Source: Oligoflexus tunisiensis (GTDB lineage Bacteria > Bdellovibrionota_B > Oligoflexia > Oligoflexales > Oligoflexaceae). From it: a stretch of 64,000 nucleotides of DNA. Location of the stretch: NCBI RefSeq assembly GCF_001748245.1, contig NZ_BDFO01000001.1:2217345-2281344 (forward strand), given 5' to 3'. The position numbers and the translations under genes were made by a program. How positions within the stretch are numbered: position 1 is the first letter of the stretch; every line of letters begins with the position of its first letter. The notes under the pieces are model-generated. The model was not told where the DNA came from. It was given only the letters and a program-made list of their open reading frames with translations, and ran no database searches. This document shows positions 1 through 8,808 of this stretch, piece by piece.

Positions 1-302
1 CCGAGGCGGATGTGGGCTACCGGCCGGAAATTTATACACCGCCGGCGATCACGCAAAACTGGCAAAAGTTTTCGACCAAAAATGAGCCGTTGAACGTTCG
101 TCTTTATGGGCGTGAGAATGCCTGGGAGCCAGGCCGGAAACTTTATGAAGTGCAGGCGCAGCTGTATGCGGAAGGTCGCAACACCTTCCGCCTTCAGGTG
201 ACGTCAGCCCGCGTTTTGGATGATGCAGGGAGAAAAGCGGTGAAGGAACGCTGCGAAGGCCTGCGGCCTCGACGGGATTGTTCGCGTGCTTTCGGTCTGT
301 GA
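1..302 (+). CDS. C-terminal fragment of an unrecognised protein, truncated by the window edge
   Basis: An open frame runs in from the left edge (first full codon at base 3) and stops with TGA at 300-302. About 100 residues are visible. A GTG at 12 could be read as a start, but the frame stays open upstream of it and no ribosome binding site is seen, so I treat this as the tail of a longer gene. The fragment is mixed in charge, rich in Tyr, Arg and Glu, and I recognise no domain. It converges on the minus-strand TPR lipoprotein gene, which ends 6 bases away. No function can be given. Confidence 0.45.
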   Translation, partial: EADVGYRPEIYTPPAITQNWQKFSTKNEPLNVRLYGRENAWEPGRKLYEVQAQLYAEGRNTFRLQVTSARVLDDAGRKAVKERCEGLRPRRDCSRAFGL

Positions 303-308
303 CCTGAG

Positions 309-1070
309 TCAGAATTCGGTCGCCGGGCGAATTTTGCGATTTTTTTTGCCTTTGGACTGGGGCTTGCCAGGGACGGCTTTCTGTTGCAGCTCCAGCCTTT
401 TTTTTAGGCGTTCGAGGCCTTTTTGCAGGGCGCGATCCTTGGGATCCAGTTCCGCCGCCCGCAGCCAGGCTCTCTCGGCCAGCTGCAAATCCCCCGTTTT
501 CATCAGAATGGTGCCCTTCATTTTATAAAGCCGGGCGGCATTCGGATAAAAGGTCAGCAGCTGATTCACTTCGATCAGTGCATATTCATAATCACGTTTT
601 TTATAAAGCTCCATGATCCTGGCCAGGCCGAGCGTATAACTCGGACCCTGTTCGGGACCTTCCGCCGCGCCCACACCCATCGCCTCTTCCAGCATGGACC
701 GCTCGCGCTCCTGATCCTGACTGGGGCCAGGCATGGTGGATAAAAGCTCGCGGTCCGTGATCTGGGGGTTGTGCACTTTCACCTTGTCCTCTTCCACGGG
801 CAGGGCGGTCATGGGAATGCTGATATCGTAGTCATCGGCGCCATGCGGAATCTCCACGATGTATTCCGCGCCGCCTTTTACGCTGCGAATGATAAAGCGG
901 TCACTGCTCGCATCCCGGCCGATGGGCCTTGTTTCGTCGGCAAAAGGGTAGGAGATCGTGCCTTCGACCAGGGTTTGATACTGGTCGGTGGTCTGCCGGC
1001 AGCTGCCCAGCAGAAGGCTCAGGAGCGGCAGGGCTCCCTTACATGTTGTAGCTAACCGCCACATCCGCAC
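309..1070 (-). CDS. TPR-containing lipoprotein
   Basis: A 253-residue protein with a short hydrophobic leader ending in a lipobox (L-L-G-S-C, Cys24), so probably a lipid-anchored envelope protein. Residues about 143-228 form two to three helical TPR-like units (A-L-I-E-V-N then A-E-R-A-W-L-R-A-A-E-L-D-P), usually a protein-protein scaffold. The tail is Lys/Arg/Gln rich. The start lies inside the 3' end of the preceding gene (32-base overlap), so the two are probably translated from one message. It is the last gene of a four-gene minus-strand envelope set. The partner is unknown. Confidence 0.75.
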   Translation of the reverse strand: MRMWRLATTCKGALPLLSLLLGSCRQTTDQYQTLVEGTISYPFADETRPIGRDASSDRFIIRSVKGGAEYIVEIPHGADDYDISIPMTALPVEEDKVKVHNPQITDRELLSTMPGPSQDQERERSMLEEAMGVGAAEGPEQGPSYTLGLARIMELYKKRDYEYALIEVNQLLTFYPNAARLYKMKGTILMKTGDLQLAERAWLRAAELDPKDRALQKGLERLKKRLELQQKAVPGKPQSKGKKNRKIRPATEF

Positions 1071-2256
1071 CGACTCCCCCTGATATTTTCACAAATTTGC
1101 CATCCAAAAGGATGTTGGCCGGTCCCACCAGAATCAGCGAAGCATTCACTGAGAAGCGGCGACCCAGATAGGTATCGAGCCCGGTACGCAGGGTCGGAGC
1201 CATATAGCCCGACGCCAGATGCAGGCCGAGCGCCGCATTCACACCGTAACGAACTTCATTGTAGGATTCGAGCGTACCGAGGAAATTATGGGCATAGAGC
1301 GCAAAGACTCCGAGGGCGTTGGTGAAGGGTTTGGCCTTCCGCTCGGTGCTTTCCTCCGGCTCAGTCGTTTCTGGTTCGGGACCCTCGGATGGGTAATCGC
1401 TGAGCAAGGCGCTGGCCGCCATGTTCAACGTCAGTAGAAGACCAAATTCATTGTGGCGATTGTCAAACCTCTCCGTGCCGCGCACGTGCAGGGTCAGAAC
1501 ACTTTTCTCCCGCGCCGTTGGCTCAACATTGGGGATGGAACCGCCACCAAAGCCAATCAGATAACGAAAGTCCGGCGTGTATTCGTCACTGGTCCGGGCC
1601 TTTTCAATCTGGCTGTAGTCGATGGCGAGTTTTTGAAAGCGCGTCTTGAGGGTTTCGCTATTGTAGGTGCGGGTCCAGACCATTTCCTTGTTGCTGCTTT
1701 CAAAGATCTGCAGCGCCAGCACCATATGCGTGGTGTGATAGACCAGCACCACATCCATGAAGTTTTCAATGCCGAGCTGATTGGCAGCCCGGTTCATATC
1801 ATCCGTATTGGTTGTGGGGGAGCTGATCAGCAGCTTGTCATCCACGATGCGGGTGTTTTTGGTTTTGCAGGGCAGGCAGCTGATCATGCGAATCTTGGAA
1901 TTTTCCCGGATGCGTTCGGCGACCAGCAGCTCCACATAGTTTTCATAGGTGCGCGGCAGGGATTCGCTGACCGAGACTTTGCGGATGGAGAGGTTTTTCA
2001 GGCCGGAAATCTGCCCGCTTTTCACATCATAGCCGAATTCATTGAGCAGCTCATCGAGCACCTCATGAAAGAGGCGGACCTGTTTGGGATTGGCTTCCTT
2101 CAGGCGCTCGGCTTCCTGCAGCTGCTTTTTTTGAAACGTGGCGCCTTCGTCGTCGACCGCATAGGGACCGCGGCCTGCTGATTTTGGGGGTTCAGCAGCC
2201 TGAAGTTTGATGCCGAGAAGCAGACTTCCCAGGAGGAGTTTGAAAGCGAAACCCAT
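1039..2256 (-). CDS. Secreted CsgG/FlgO-like envelope protein
   Basis: I start at the ATG at 2256, because GGAGG sits 9 bases upstream and the protein then opens with a clean Sec signal ending near A-A-E-P-P. An ATG 13 codons earlier lacks both. The product is about 405 residues. The middle (about 90-230) alternates strands and helices in the manner of the CsgG/FlgO/LpoB fold (lipid-associated secretion or OM-assembly proteins), with 'NQLGIENFMDVVL' and 'MVLALQIFESSNKEMVWTRTY'. The C-terminal ~130 residues look amphipathic and may form beta strands. Family placement is inferred from pattern only. It overlaps the TPR lipoprotein gene downstream. Confidence 0.55.
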   Translation of the reverse strand: MGFAFKLLLGSLLLGIKLQAAEPPKSAGRGPYAVDDEGATFQKKQLQEAERLKEANPKQVRLFHEVLDELLNEFGYDVKSGQISGLKNLSIRKVSVSESLPRTYENYVELLVAERIRENSKIRMISCLPCKTKNTRIVDDKLLISSPTTNTDDMNRAANQLGIENFMDVVLVYHTTHMVLALQIFESSNKEMVWTRTYNSETLKTRFQKLAIDYSQIEKARTSDEYTPDFRYLIGFGGGSIPNVEPTAREKSVLTLHVRGTERFDNRHNEFGLLLTLNMAASALLSDYPSEGPEPETTEPEESTERKAKPFTNALGVFALYAHNFLGTLESYNEVRYGVNAALGLHLASGYMAPTLRTGLDTYLGRRFSVNASLILVGPANILLDGKFVKISGGVGADVAVSYNM

Positions 2257-2355
2257 GGGGCGAAGCCTCCGGGGTGATGGAATCACGCCTATCACCCCGA
2301 TTATAGCCCCTTCGCCCTGGGCATGTTTTTCCCGCTGATCCGAAGAGCATCGGCC

Positions 2356-2985
2356 TCACGGTTCCTGAAAAGGCGCCGCCGGTTTTGGGGATTGCATTGG
2401 GCCGGAAGCTTCCCTGGGGGAAAGGTGCCGACCAAACCAGACCTGGGACAGGGCGATATATTTTTTCTGCAGATTGCTGCGGTAGTTACGGGTTCGCCGC
2501 GTGCGGTCCAGGCATTCGGCCACAATAAAGAGAGCCTTGGATTCCCGCAGAAATTGCTGCAACTTGTCCTGATAGGAGCGCCCCAGATTTCGCTGTTCGA
2601 GCTGATACTCCAGCCGGCTCATCATATGAAAATAACACCAGTGATAAAGGGGAAAGGCTTCACGCACATCGGCTTCCAGTTCGTCCGCAGCCTTCTGAAT
2701 ATCCTCCCTGCCTTGAATCCGATCCGCGCGGGCCAGGAGCTGCGCCTCGCAATCCTCAAGACGCTCCAGTTCAAAGCCGGTCTCCTGAGCCGCGAGCCAG
2801 GTGTAAAGGCGTCCCAGTTCCTGCGCACTGGGTTCCGGCAGGTCCTCGTTCACGACCGGGGTCGGCGGTTCCTCTTGCGCCGGTAGCGTAGCCTCTTCCA
2901 TGGGTTGCTCCGGCGGGGGATCAGGTTTTTCCTGGGTGGTTCGGCAGCTGACAAGGCAAAGGAGGAGAATCATCAATCGGTCCAT
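2356..2985 (-). CDS. Lipoprotein of unknown function
   Basis: I choose the ATG at 2985, which has GGAG about 7 bases upstream and gives a very short leader with lipobox L-V-S-C (Cys14). The longer open frame has no leader. About 209 residues: a Pro/Glu-rich linker follows the lipid anchor (residues 18-50), then a mostly helical domain with several Cys. The start overlaps the previous gene's stop by 13 bases, indicating co-translation. No family is recognised. Position suggests it works with the barrel-like protein upstream and the CsgG/FlgO-like protein downstream. Confidence 0.65.
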   Translation of the reverse strand: MDRLMILLLCLVSCRTTQEKPDPPPEQPMEEATLPAQEEPPTPVVNEDLPEPSAQELGRLYTWLAAQETGFELERLEDCEAQLLARADRIQGREDIQKAADELEADVREAFPLYHWCYFHMMSRLEYQLEQRNLGRSYQDKLQQFLRESKALFIVAECLDRTRRTRNYRSNLQKKYIALSQVWFGRHLSPREASGPMQSPKPAAPFQEP

Positions 2986-3773
2986 AGGCTGACTCCGCAA
3001 CTCACATAAGACAAGAGATACGAGGCACTGCTCTGCACGCCGGCCTTGGCCTCCCACTCCCAGCCGGAAGCCTGGCGAAAACCAAGACCATACGTGAGCC
3101 AAAGCCCGGTGCCATCGAGTCCAAAGCGTTTGGTGGCGAGCTTATGCTCGTGACCGGGAAATTCAGGATCCGCCTGACGACTGCTGCCGGCCAGGCCAAA
3201 GGCCAGGGTTTGCCGTGGTTTCCCGCGCCACTCAAAAGCCAGCAAGGGTCCGGCATGGAGCGCAGCAAAGCGCGAAAAGCTGGTGGATGAGCGTGCGGTT
3301 CCATACCAGGACGCCACATGCAAACCCGTCCAGAATGTGAAGGATTTTTTCGGATCCGTCACACGCCAGGCGGTTTGCCAGATCACGCCGGGATCAAAGT
3401 GAAAGACATCCACGGGGCCGGCAATTTTTTGAGCATGGGTTGGGGCCAGACCGAGAGAGAGACGGAGACGCGGATCCTGGTCCTTGAGATTCATCTCCTC
3501 CTGTATCTGTTCTATATGGGCCTTTTCCTCGGGTCCCAGCAGTTCGTCGGTGGCCGTGGCGGGAACATCCGCAGGCGGTAATGGACGGGCCGTTTCGCGC
3601 GATTTTTTGCGCTGCAGCTGCTCCTCCAAAGTCGGGTGGGACGGGCGCGGAGCGACAGACGCAGGATTGCGGCCATCCGGTCCCATAATGGTCCCCGGTT
3701 GGGCAATTTGTGCCTGAATTCCGCTTCCGGCTCCCCAAAGAAGCAGGAGACTGACCCGAGTAAGTCGGCCCAT
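2973..3773 (-). CDS. Exported protein, possible outer-membrane barrel
   Basis: Starting at the ATG at 3773 gives a typical Sec signal (L-L-L-L-W-G-A-G-S-G-I-Q-A). Upstream ATGs in the same frame add a basic stretch with no better ribosome site, so the start is uncertain by 10-16 codons. About 266 residues. Residues about 20-105 are Pro/Ser-rich and charged. The last ~150 alternate polar and aromatic residues (G-L-W-L-T-Y-G-L-G-F) as in outer-membrane strands. First gene of the four-gene envelope operon. The family is not recognised. Confidence 0.55.
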   Translation of the reverse strand: MGRLTRVSLLLLWGAGSGIQAQIAQPGTIMGPDGRNPASVAPRPSHPTLEEQLQRKKSRETARPLPPADVPATATDELLGPEEKAHIEQIQEEMNLKDQDPRLRLSLGLAPTHAQKIAGPVDVFHFDPGVIWQTAWRVTDPKKSFTFWTGLHVASWYGTARSSTSFSRFAALHAGPLLAFEWRGKPRQTLAFGLAGSSRQADPEFPGHEHKLATKRFGLDGTGLWLTYGLGFRQASGWEWEAKAGVQSSASYLLSYVSCGVSLWTD

Positions 3774-3996
3774 GATCCTCAACCTTTTGGCAATAAGCCT
3801 CATTATAGCCTTATCGCCCAAGGGAAGCGAGAACGCTTATCGGAACTGGCAAAGTCTTGCCCAGTGCGGCTCGGGAAAATCCTGCCCATTTTTTTCAAAT
3901 CGAGGCAGCCCTAGACTGGGAATAGAGTGGTTTATCAACCAGTCACCTGAGGTCTTTCAGGATGAAACTCCCTTTGACGGAAGTCGGAGCATTTGC

Positions 3997-5526
3997 GTGA
4001 AGTCGAAAGCACCGCCTAAGCCTCATCCATCAAATAATCGTCGTATCCCGGCTCATGAGCTCTTTCCTCAGCCAGGGGTCTATCGACCGCAGAGCTTTGG
4101 TGCGCGACGCTCCAAGAGAAAGCGGCCCCTGCTGCTTGGTCTTCTCTTTATGTTAACCTTTCTCGCCGGATTTGCCGCCCTTGGTTATCTCAGGCGTCCG
4201 CATATGCAGGCTCCTTTTGTGCTGGTCGAGGTGAGAGCCATCGAGGAAACCGGGCATCCGGTGACCGCCGCCAGGGTTTCCATCAATAACAAGTCCATGG
4301 GCGTGACGGACAGCTTCGGGGAATGGCGCCGCTATCTGCGTCTGCATCCCGGTGATCAGCTCAGTGTGGAACTCTACAAGGCCGGTGAACCGTCCTATCG
4401 CGGCTCGCGGCTCCTGAAGGTTCCCAAAGCCCGCAACGGAGAACAGGATCTTGAAGTGAAGGCCAGCATCGAGATGGTCACGCCCAAGTCCCTTTCCAAA
4501 AGGAAGGAAAGAATCCAGCAGCAGCGCCAGCAGGTGGTGGATGAAACCGATCCGGAAACCCCGGACCAGGACTATGAGCGGCGACAGCCCGAGCCTCTGC
4601 AGAAGGCCACCGTGGACGTGAATCGGGCCGCCTCGCCCAGCGATATGAACGACAGCTCCCTTGGTCTTTATTTTGATGATGGTCTAACCGCCATTGCGCT
4701 GCAAGTCACGCCTTTCCGTGGCGTGCCGTCCAACCTTCTGGAAAAGCATCAGGCCGAGGTCCTTGAGGACCGCATTCTGCCGATGCTGGCCAACGATCTG
4801 GAGGCTCTCGGCATTCGCGTGGAAAAGAACGCGCCCTGGAAATTGCAACTCAGTTATATCCCGAAGCGCGATCAGGTGGGTTATATTCGCAGCCAGATCA
4901 CCTGGCAAAATCCCTTCGGCGAGGCGGAAAAAACCGCGTTTGTGGCCGGTTATGCCAAGACCTTTGAAGAGACCGTTCGGGCCGTGTCCTCGCTCCTGCG
5001 CGTGCACATGAAAAAATCCTACTGGGCCTTCAAGGAGGACGGCAAGTGGTACATCGATGAATCGGCCGACGTCAAACCCTTCTGGCGTTTGAAATCAGGC
5101 ATGACCCTCTCGGATACCAATGGTCAGAAATTTTCGATCGCCATGGTCTCGAAGCAGCACGGCACGCTGCGTTGGAAACTCAATGTCGGCAACCGTCAGC
5201 CCTGTGCCACCGTTCGCCAAAAAAATCGCTGCATGGTCAGCACGCAGTCCTTAAGAGAGGCTCCACCCCTGATCGGTTGGAAGCAACGCCGTCTGCGCAT
5301 TCAAGGTCAGGTGCCGAAGCATGCGGAAGTCTTTGTCGCCGGTTTCCAGGCTGTTCCGGTCGGCGATGGCCACTGGGAATACTGGGGACATCCCGGCAGC
5401 AATCACAAGGCCCTGGTTCTTTCCCAGGGACGCATCGTGCATAGCGAAATCTTTATGGACGAGAGGAATGCGCTGGCTGTGCTGCGCGTGCCGCCCGCCG
5501 CCGGCACCCGTCAGGCGCGCCGTTAA
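3997..5526 (+). CDS. Membrane-anchored protein with PEGA-like domain
   Basis: I choose the GTG at 3997 (GGAG 7 bases upstream) over the much longer open frame, whose first 75 codons overlap the divergent operon's leader. About 509 residues: a basic cytoplasmic head, one TM helix (P-L-L-L-G-L-L-F-M-L...), then a PEGA/carboxypeptidase-regulatory-like beta domain (V-T-A-A-R-V-S-I-N-N-K). A Gln/Glu-rich helical linker and a larger C-terminal region follow; the latter resembles lipoprotein-type alpha/beta domains of the LpoB/CsgG sort, though only weakly. It is divergent from the four-gene envelope operon, and its stop overlaps the convergent FAH gene. No enzyme motif is seen. Confidence 0.6.
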   Translation: MKSKAPPKPHPSNNRRIPAHELFPQPGVYRPQSFGARRSKRKRPLLLGLLFMLTFLAGFAALGYLRRPHMQAPFVLVEVRAIEETGHPVTAARVSINNKSMGVTDSFGEWRRYLRLHPGDQLSVELYKAGEPSYRGSRLLKVPKARNGEQDLEVKASIEMVTPKSLSKRKERIQQQRQQVVDETDPETPDQDYERRQPEPLQKATVDVNRAASPSDMNDSSLGLYFDDGLTAIALQVTPFRGVPSNLLEKHQAEVLEDRILPMLANDLEALGIRVEKNAPWKLQLSYIPKRDQVGYIRSQITWQNPFGEAEKTAFVAGYAKTFEETVRAVSSLLRVHMKKSYWAFKEDGKWYIDESADVKPFWRLKSGMTLSDTNGQKFSIAMVSKQHGTLRWKLNVGNRQPCATVRQKNRCMVSTQSLREAPPLIGWKQRRLRIQGQVPKHAEVFVAGFQAVPVGDGHWEYWGHPGSNHKALVLSQGRIVHSEIFMDERNALAVLRVPPAAGTRQARR

Positions 5527-6179
5527 AGACGGCCATTGGCGTTCAGCCTCAACGCATCGCTGAAGACACGCAATTGATCCCCACGCCGCACCGGTCCGAC
5601 TCCTGCGGGTGTTCCCGTGAAAACGAGATCACCTGGATACAGATTCTGTAGTGTCACCAGATAATGCAGAATCGTCGAGCACGGGAACATCATATCCCGG
5701 GTGTGACCGACCTGTTTCACCTCACCGTTCACTTCCAGCTGCAGATCGATGCGGGTTAAATCCAGACCGCGTGCGCTCACAAACGGAGCCAGCACAGCGG
5801 AGCCGGCAAAACTTTTGGCGATCGTCCACGGCAGGCTTTTCTTTTTGAGCTGATCCTGAACCGCGCGCCGCGTGAGATCCAGCCCAAGGGTCACGGCCGC
5901 GACCGAATCCGGGCCGACCTCGGACTGAGCCTTGAGGTGCTGCCCGACGAGGAGCACCAGCTCCAGCTCATGATGAAAGGTTTCATCCGGAAAAGCCAAA
6001 GGGCCTTCCGCCAGAGCGCGCAGGGCGGATGGCGCCTTGAGAAAGACCACCGGCTCGGCGGGAATTTCGTTGTTCAGTTCCTTGGCGTGATCGGCGTAGT
6101 TGCGCCCAATGCAATAAATATTTCCACTGAGCTGCGGCCACTCAGCCACGACGGGTTCCAATTGATAACGATGAGACAT
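5523..6179 (-). CDS. Fumarylacetoacetate hydrolase (FAH) family protein
   Basis: A 218-residue FAH-fold enzyme of the short FAHD1/acylpyruvase type. Visible family hallmarks: G-R-N-Y at 25-28, metal ligands Glu71 and Glu73 in H-H-E-L-E-L, Asp101 in G-L-D-L-T, Lys122 in A-K-S-F, and the G-T-P-A-G-V-G-P-V loop (189-197). Members cleave or decarboxylate acylpyruvates, oxaloacetate or meta-cleavage products in the cytosol. It stands alone here. A link to the aminophenol operon 18 kb away is possible chemically (4-oxalocrotonate decarboxylase is in the superfamily) but nothing in the sequence ties them together. Confidence 0.85.
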   Translation of the reverse strand: MSHRYQLEPVVAEWPQLSGNIYCIGRNYADHAKELNNEIPAEPVVFLKAPSALRALAEGPLAFPDETFHHELELVLLVGQHLKAQSEVGPDSVAAVTLGLDLTRRAVQDQLKKKSLPWTIAKSFAGSAVLAPFVSARGLDLTRIDLQLEVNGEVKQVGHTRDMMFPCSTILHYLVTLQNLYPGDLVFTGTPAGVGPVRRGDQLRVFSDALRLNANGRL

Positions 6180-6360
6180 AGCGGCTCCTTAAGGGGGGAC
6201 GACCGGTTCGTGCGGTCTTCAGGCTAGTGCAGTCCGCAGGCTCGATCAAGTCCGGAATGGAGAGGCCGCTGGAGTGCTGCCACGGCTCAGGTCGAGCGGG
6301 CCAAGGTTTCCAACGTGGGCGACGTCTTGACGAATGATCCCGACCGCTCGACCCCAGCTG

Positions 6361-6531
6361 TCACTGATGGAAAGTGACAATGAATTTGGAATGACAATCG
6401 GGACAGCTGGTGAGCGCTCCACCGGTCTCGGGGCACTCATAGCTTTGATACTGTTTGCAGGAAGGACAGAAGCAGCCCCAGGAATTGGTCTCTTCGCACT
6501 CAATGTCAGCAAATACACGCTTCAGCTTCAT
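6361..6531 (-). CDS. Zinc-ribbon miniprotein
   Basis: A 56-residue protein starting at the ATG at 6531, with a GAGG-type site about 8 bases upstream. A longer in-frame ORF exists, but its first 26 codons lie across an inverted repeat. Cysteines at 12, 20, 22, 25, 33, 43 and 46 include two C-P-x-C knuckles (22-25 and 43-46), the usual four-Cys zinc-ribbon arrangement. Function unknown; such small ribbons often bind nucleic acid or a partner enzyme. It is preceded by a perfect hairpin and is transcribed alone. Confidence 0.55.
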   Translation of the reverse strand: MKLKRVFADIECEETNSWGCFCPSCKQYQSYECPETGGALTSCPDCHSKFIVTFHQ

Positions 6532-6570
6532 GGATATGACCCTCTTCACTCGTATTTTTTTGGAATGACC

Positions 6571-6600
6571 GCTGTTCACGGTGACGAAACCGTGAACAGC
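6571..6600. repeat. Perfect 11-bp inverted repeat upstream of the zinc-ribbon gene
   Basis: Arms GCTGTTCACGG (6571-6581) and CCGTGAACAGC (6590-6600) are exact reverse complements around an 8-base loop. The element lies 40 bases upstream of the miniprotein start on the minus strand. It is either an operator for a dimeric regulator or a stem in the 5' leader. No U-tract follows on either strand, so it is not a typical terminator. Confidence 0.6.
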
Positions 6601-6721
6601 AAAACTCATTCCATCAATTCCAAGCGTAAAAGAGGTCAGATAGCGTGGAAAACAAGGGTTTTAAAGTCGTGATGACAGACTATGGCGGGTGACGCTGTTC
6701 GAAAAATCCAACACACGCGTC

Positions 6722-7219
6722 TTATTCCACCCGACGCCCTGCATAGTGAATATCAATGATCTCGTAATCCGCGTCGCCGACCGGGCGGTGCACAGTGACC
6801 ACTTGGCCGACTTTTTTTCCCCAGACAGCCCGGGCCAGTGGGGATTTCCAGGAGATGGTGCCTTGATCGGCATCGGATTCCCCGACTCCGACGATGGTCC
6901 ATTCCCGGGTCTGGCCTTCCTCATCCTCGATGACAAAGGTGGCCCCGAATTCGATGCGATCGCTGCGAATATTCCGCGGATCAATGATCTGGGCGTCCTT
7001 CAAAAGACCGGTCAGGTAACGCAGACGCTTGTCGATCTCGCGCATGCGCTTGCGGCTGTAAATGTACTCGGCATTCTCCGAGCGATCGCCTTCCGCTGCC
7101 GCCGTGGCCATGTTCTCGACGATGCGCGGACGTTCCACCTCCAGGAGCTGCCGGTGCTCTTCCGCGATGCGCTGCCAGCCCTCACGGGTCAGCGGATTTT
7201 TCATTTCCTCCGGTTTCAT
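6722..7219 (-). CDS. greB: Transcription elongation factor GreB
   Basis: A 165-residue Gre factor that rescues backtracked RNA polymerase by stimulating transcript cleavage. The N-terminal coiled coil carries the acidic tip in E-G-D-R-S-E-N-A-E, and the following Y-S-R-K-R-M-R-E-I-D-K-R-L-R-Y-L is GreB-like rather than GreA-like. The C-terminal FKBP-like half ends in a conserved G-x-x-V-G-Q-V-V. The start at 7219 overlaps the serA stop in an ATGA, implying coupling. A second ATG at 7204 has GGAGG only 2 bases upstream, so the true start could be five codons later. Confidence 0.88.
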   Translation of the reverse strand: MKPEEMKNPLTREGWQRIAEEHRQLLEVERPRIVENMATAAAEGDRSENAEYIYSRKRMREIDKRLRYLTGLLKDAQIIDPRNIRSDRIEFGATFVIEDEEGQTREWTIVGVGESDADQGTISWKSPLARAVWGKKVGQVVTVHRPVGDADYEIIDIHYAGRRVE

Positions 7220-8808
7220 AGGAAGAGGGCCTTGGCACTGACGACGTTGGGCAGTTCCCTGAGCTGTTTCAGCTCAGCCGGGGGAATCTGGCTGTCGACA
7301 TTGACAATCGCCATCGCGCGCCCGCCTTTTTTATTCCGGCTGAGGTTGAACGAACTGATGTTGATGTTGCCACGCGCGAGGTCATGACCCACATCACCGA
7401 TCACACCGGGACGGTCATGGTTTTCAATCAGAAGGAGGTAGCCGCTCGGCTCCACTTCAAAGTGGAAGTCGTTGAAAAGGGTCAGGCGGATGTGCCGTTC
7501 CTCGAAGACGACACCGCCCACGGTAATCTGCTGCCCCTGGGCGCCGCGGACGATAATTTTCAAGGCGGAGTTGTAGCTGGTAAAACTCGGGTCGGTGCTT
7601 TCCGTGACTTCAATGCCCAGGCGTTCGATGTGTTTGTTGACGTTCACAAAGGACACGTAGTCATCGACCACCTTCGTGGCAAAACCCTTCATCCAGCTCA
7701 GGCGGATGATGGAATTATCCAGCTCGGCGATATCACCGCGATACTGCAGCTGCACGGTTTTGGGGTTGAAGTCGAGCACCTGGCCGACGATCGATCCCAA
7801 TTTTTCCGCGAGGGTGGAGTAGGCTTTCAGAATTGGTTTATCGATCACACCGACCTGCGGCAGGTTCACATGATAATCGACGACGCCGCCTTCCAGGGCC
7901 TTGCGGACCTGTTCCACAATGGTCTGGCCGATGGCGATCTGGGCCTCCTCGGTGGAAGCGCCGATATGCGGAGTGCAATAGACAAGGGGATGTTTCACAA
8001 GATCCATCCAGGGACCCGGTTCCTTTTCAAAGGTATCGATGGCCGTACCGGCGATGATGTGATTGTCCAGCGCCCAGAGGAGATCCTTCTCATCCACGAC
8101 ACCACCACGCGCGGCGTTGACGAAATAACCCCGCGGCCCGAGCGCCTGCAGGACCGCGCGATCAATCATGCAGGTTGTTTCCTTGTTTTTCGGGACGTGC
8201 ACGCTGAGGATGTCGACGGTTTCAGCCAGCTCCAGAAGGGAATTGACGGGTGTCGTCCCGTGATTGGAAAAAACGTTCGGGGAGATATAGGGATCGTAGG
8301 CATACACTTCGCACTCAAAAGCCCGGCAGAATCGGGCCACGCGATGCCCCACGTTGCCGAGGCCCACGATGCCGACTTTCTTGCCTTTTAATTCGTAGCC
8401 ACTGTAGCGATGGCGATCCCAGCCGCCCGACTTCACTTTATTTTGCGCTTCCGGAATTTTGCGCAGCATGGCGAGCATCAGACCCAGGGTCAGCTCGGCC
8501 GCAGAATTTGTGTTTTTCCCCGGAGTATTGAGGACGAGAATCCCGCGTTCGGTGGCATACTCAAGATCGATATTGCCGACACCTACGGCAGCGCGGGCGA
8601 TCACTTTCAGCTGCGGGGAGGCGTCGATCAAGCGACGATCCACGTTGGTTTCACTGCGGGAAACCAGCACATGGGTGTTGGCCAGGTCGGGCACCAGCTC
8701 CTCAAACACCACATCCGGCTTGTAAACGATATCAAGCCCCTCGATTTGTTTGAACCCTTCCAACGCCACGTTATGCAGCTGACCTGTGATCAAGACTTTT
8801 GTACGCAT
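7216..8808 (-). CDS. serA: D-3-phosphoglycerate dehydrogenase
   Basis: About 530 residues from the ATG at 8808 (GGTGG 4 bases upstream). It oxidises 3-phosphoglycerate to 3-phosphohydroxypyruvate, the first step of serine synthesis. Visible: Rossmann motif G-I-V-G-L-G-N-V-G, active-site Arg region A-A-R-G-G-V-V-D-E, and catalytic His in T-P-H-I-G-A-S-T. An intervening ASB-type domain and a C-terminal ACT domain (residues about 455-530) make it the long, regulated form, so allosteric control by serine is plausible. Cotranscribed with greB, which it overlaps by four bases. Confidence 0.93.
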   Translation of the reverse strand: MRTKVLITGQLHNVALEGFKQIEGLDIVYKPDVVFEELVPDLANTHVLVSRSETNVDRRLIDASPQLKVIARAAVGVGNIDLEYATERGILVLNTPGKNTNSAAELTLGLMLAMLRKIPEAQNKVKSGGWDRHRYSGYELKGKKVGIVGLGNVGHRVARFCRAFECEVYAYDPYISPNVFSNHGTTPVNSLLELAETVDILSVHVPKNKETTCMIDRAVLQALGPRGYFVNAARGGVVDEKDLLWALDNHIIAGTAIDTFEKEPGPWMDLVKHPLVYCTPHIGASTEEAQIAIGQTIVEQVRKALEGGVVDYHVNLPQVGVIDKPILKAYSTLAEKLGSIVGQVLDFNPKTVQLQYRGDIAELDNSIIRLSWMKGFATKVVDDYVSFVNVNKHIERLGIEVTESTDPSFTSYNSALKIIVRGAQGQQITVGGVVFEERHIRLTLFNDFHFEVEPSGYLLLIENHDRPGVIGDVGHDLARGNINISSFNLSRNKKGGRAMAIVNVDSQIPPAELKQLRELPNVVSAKALFL

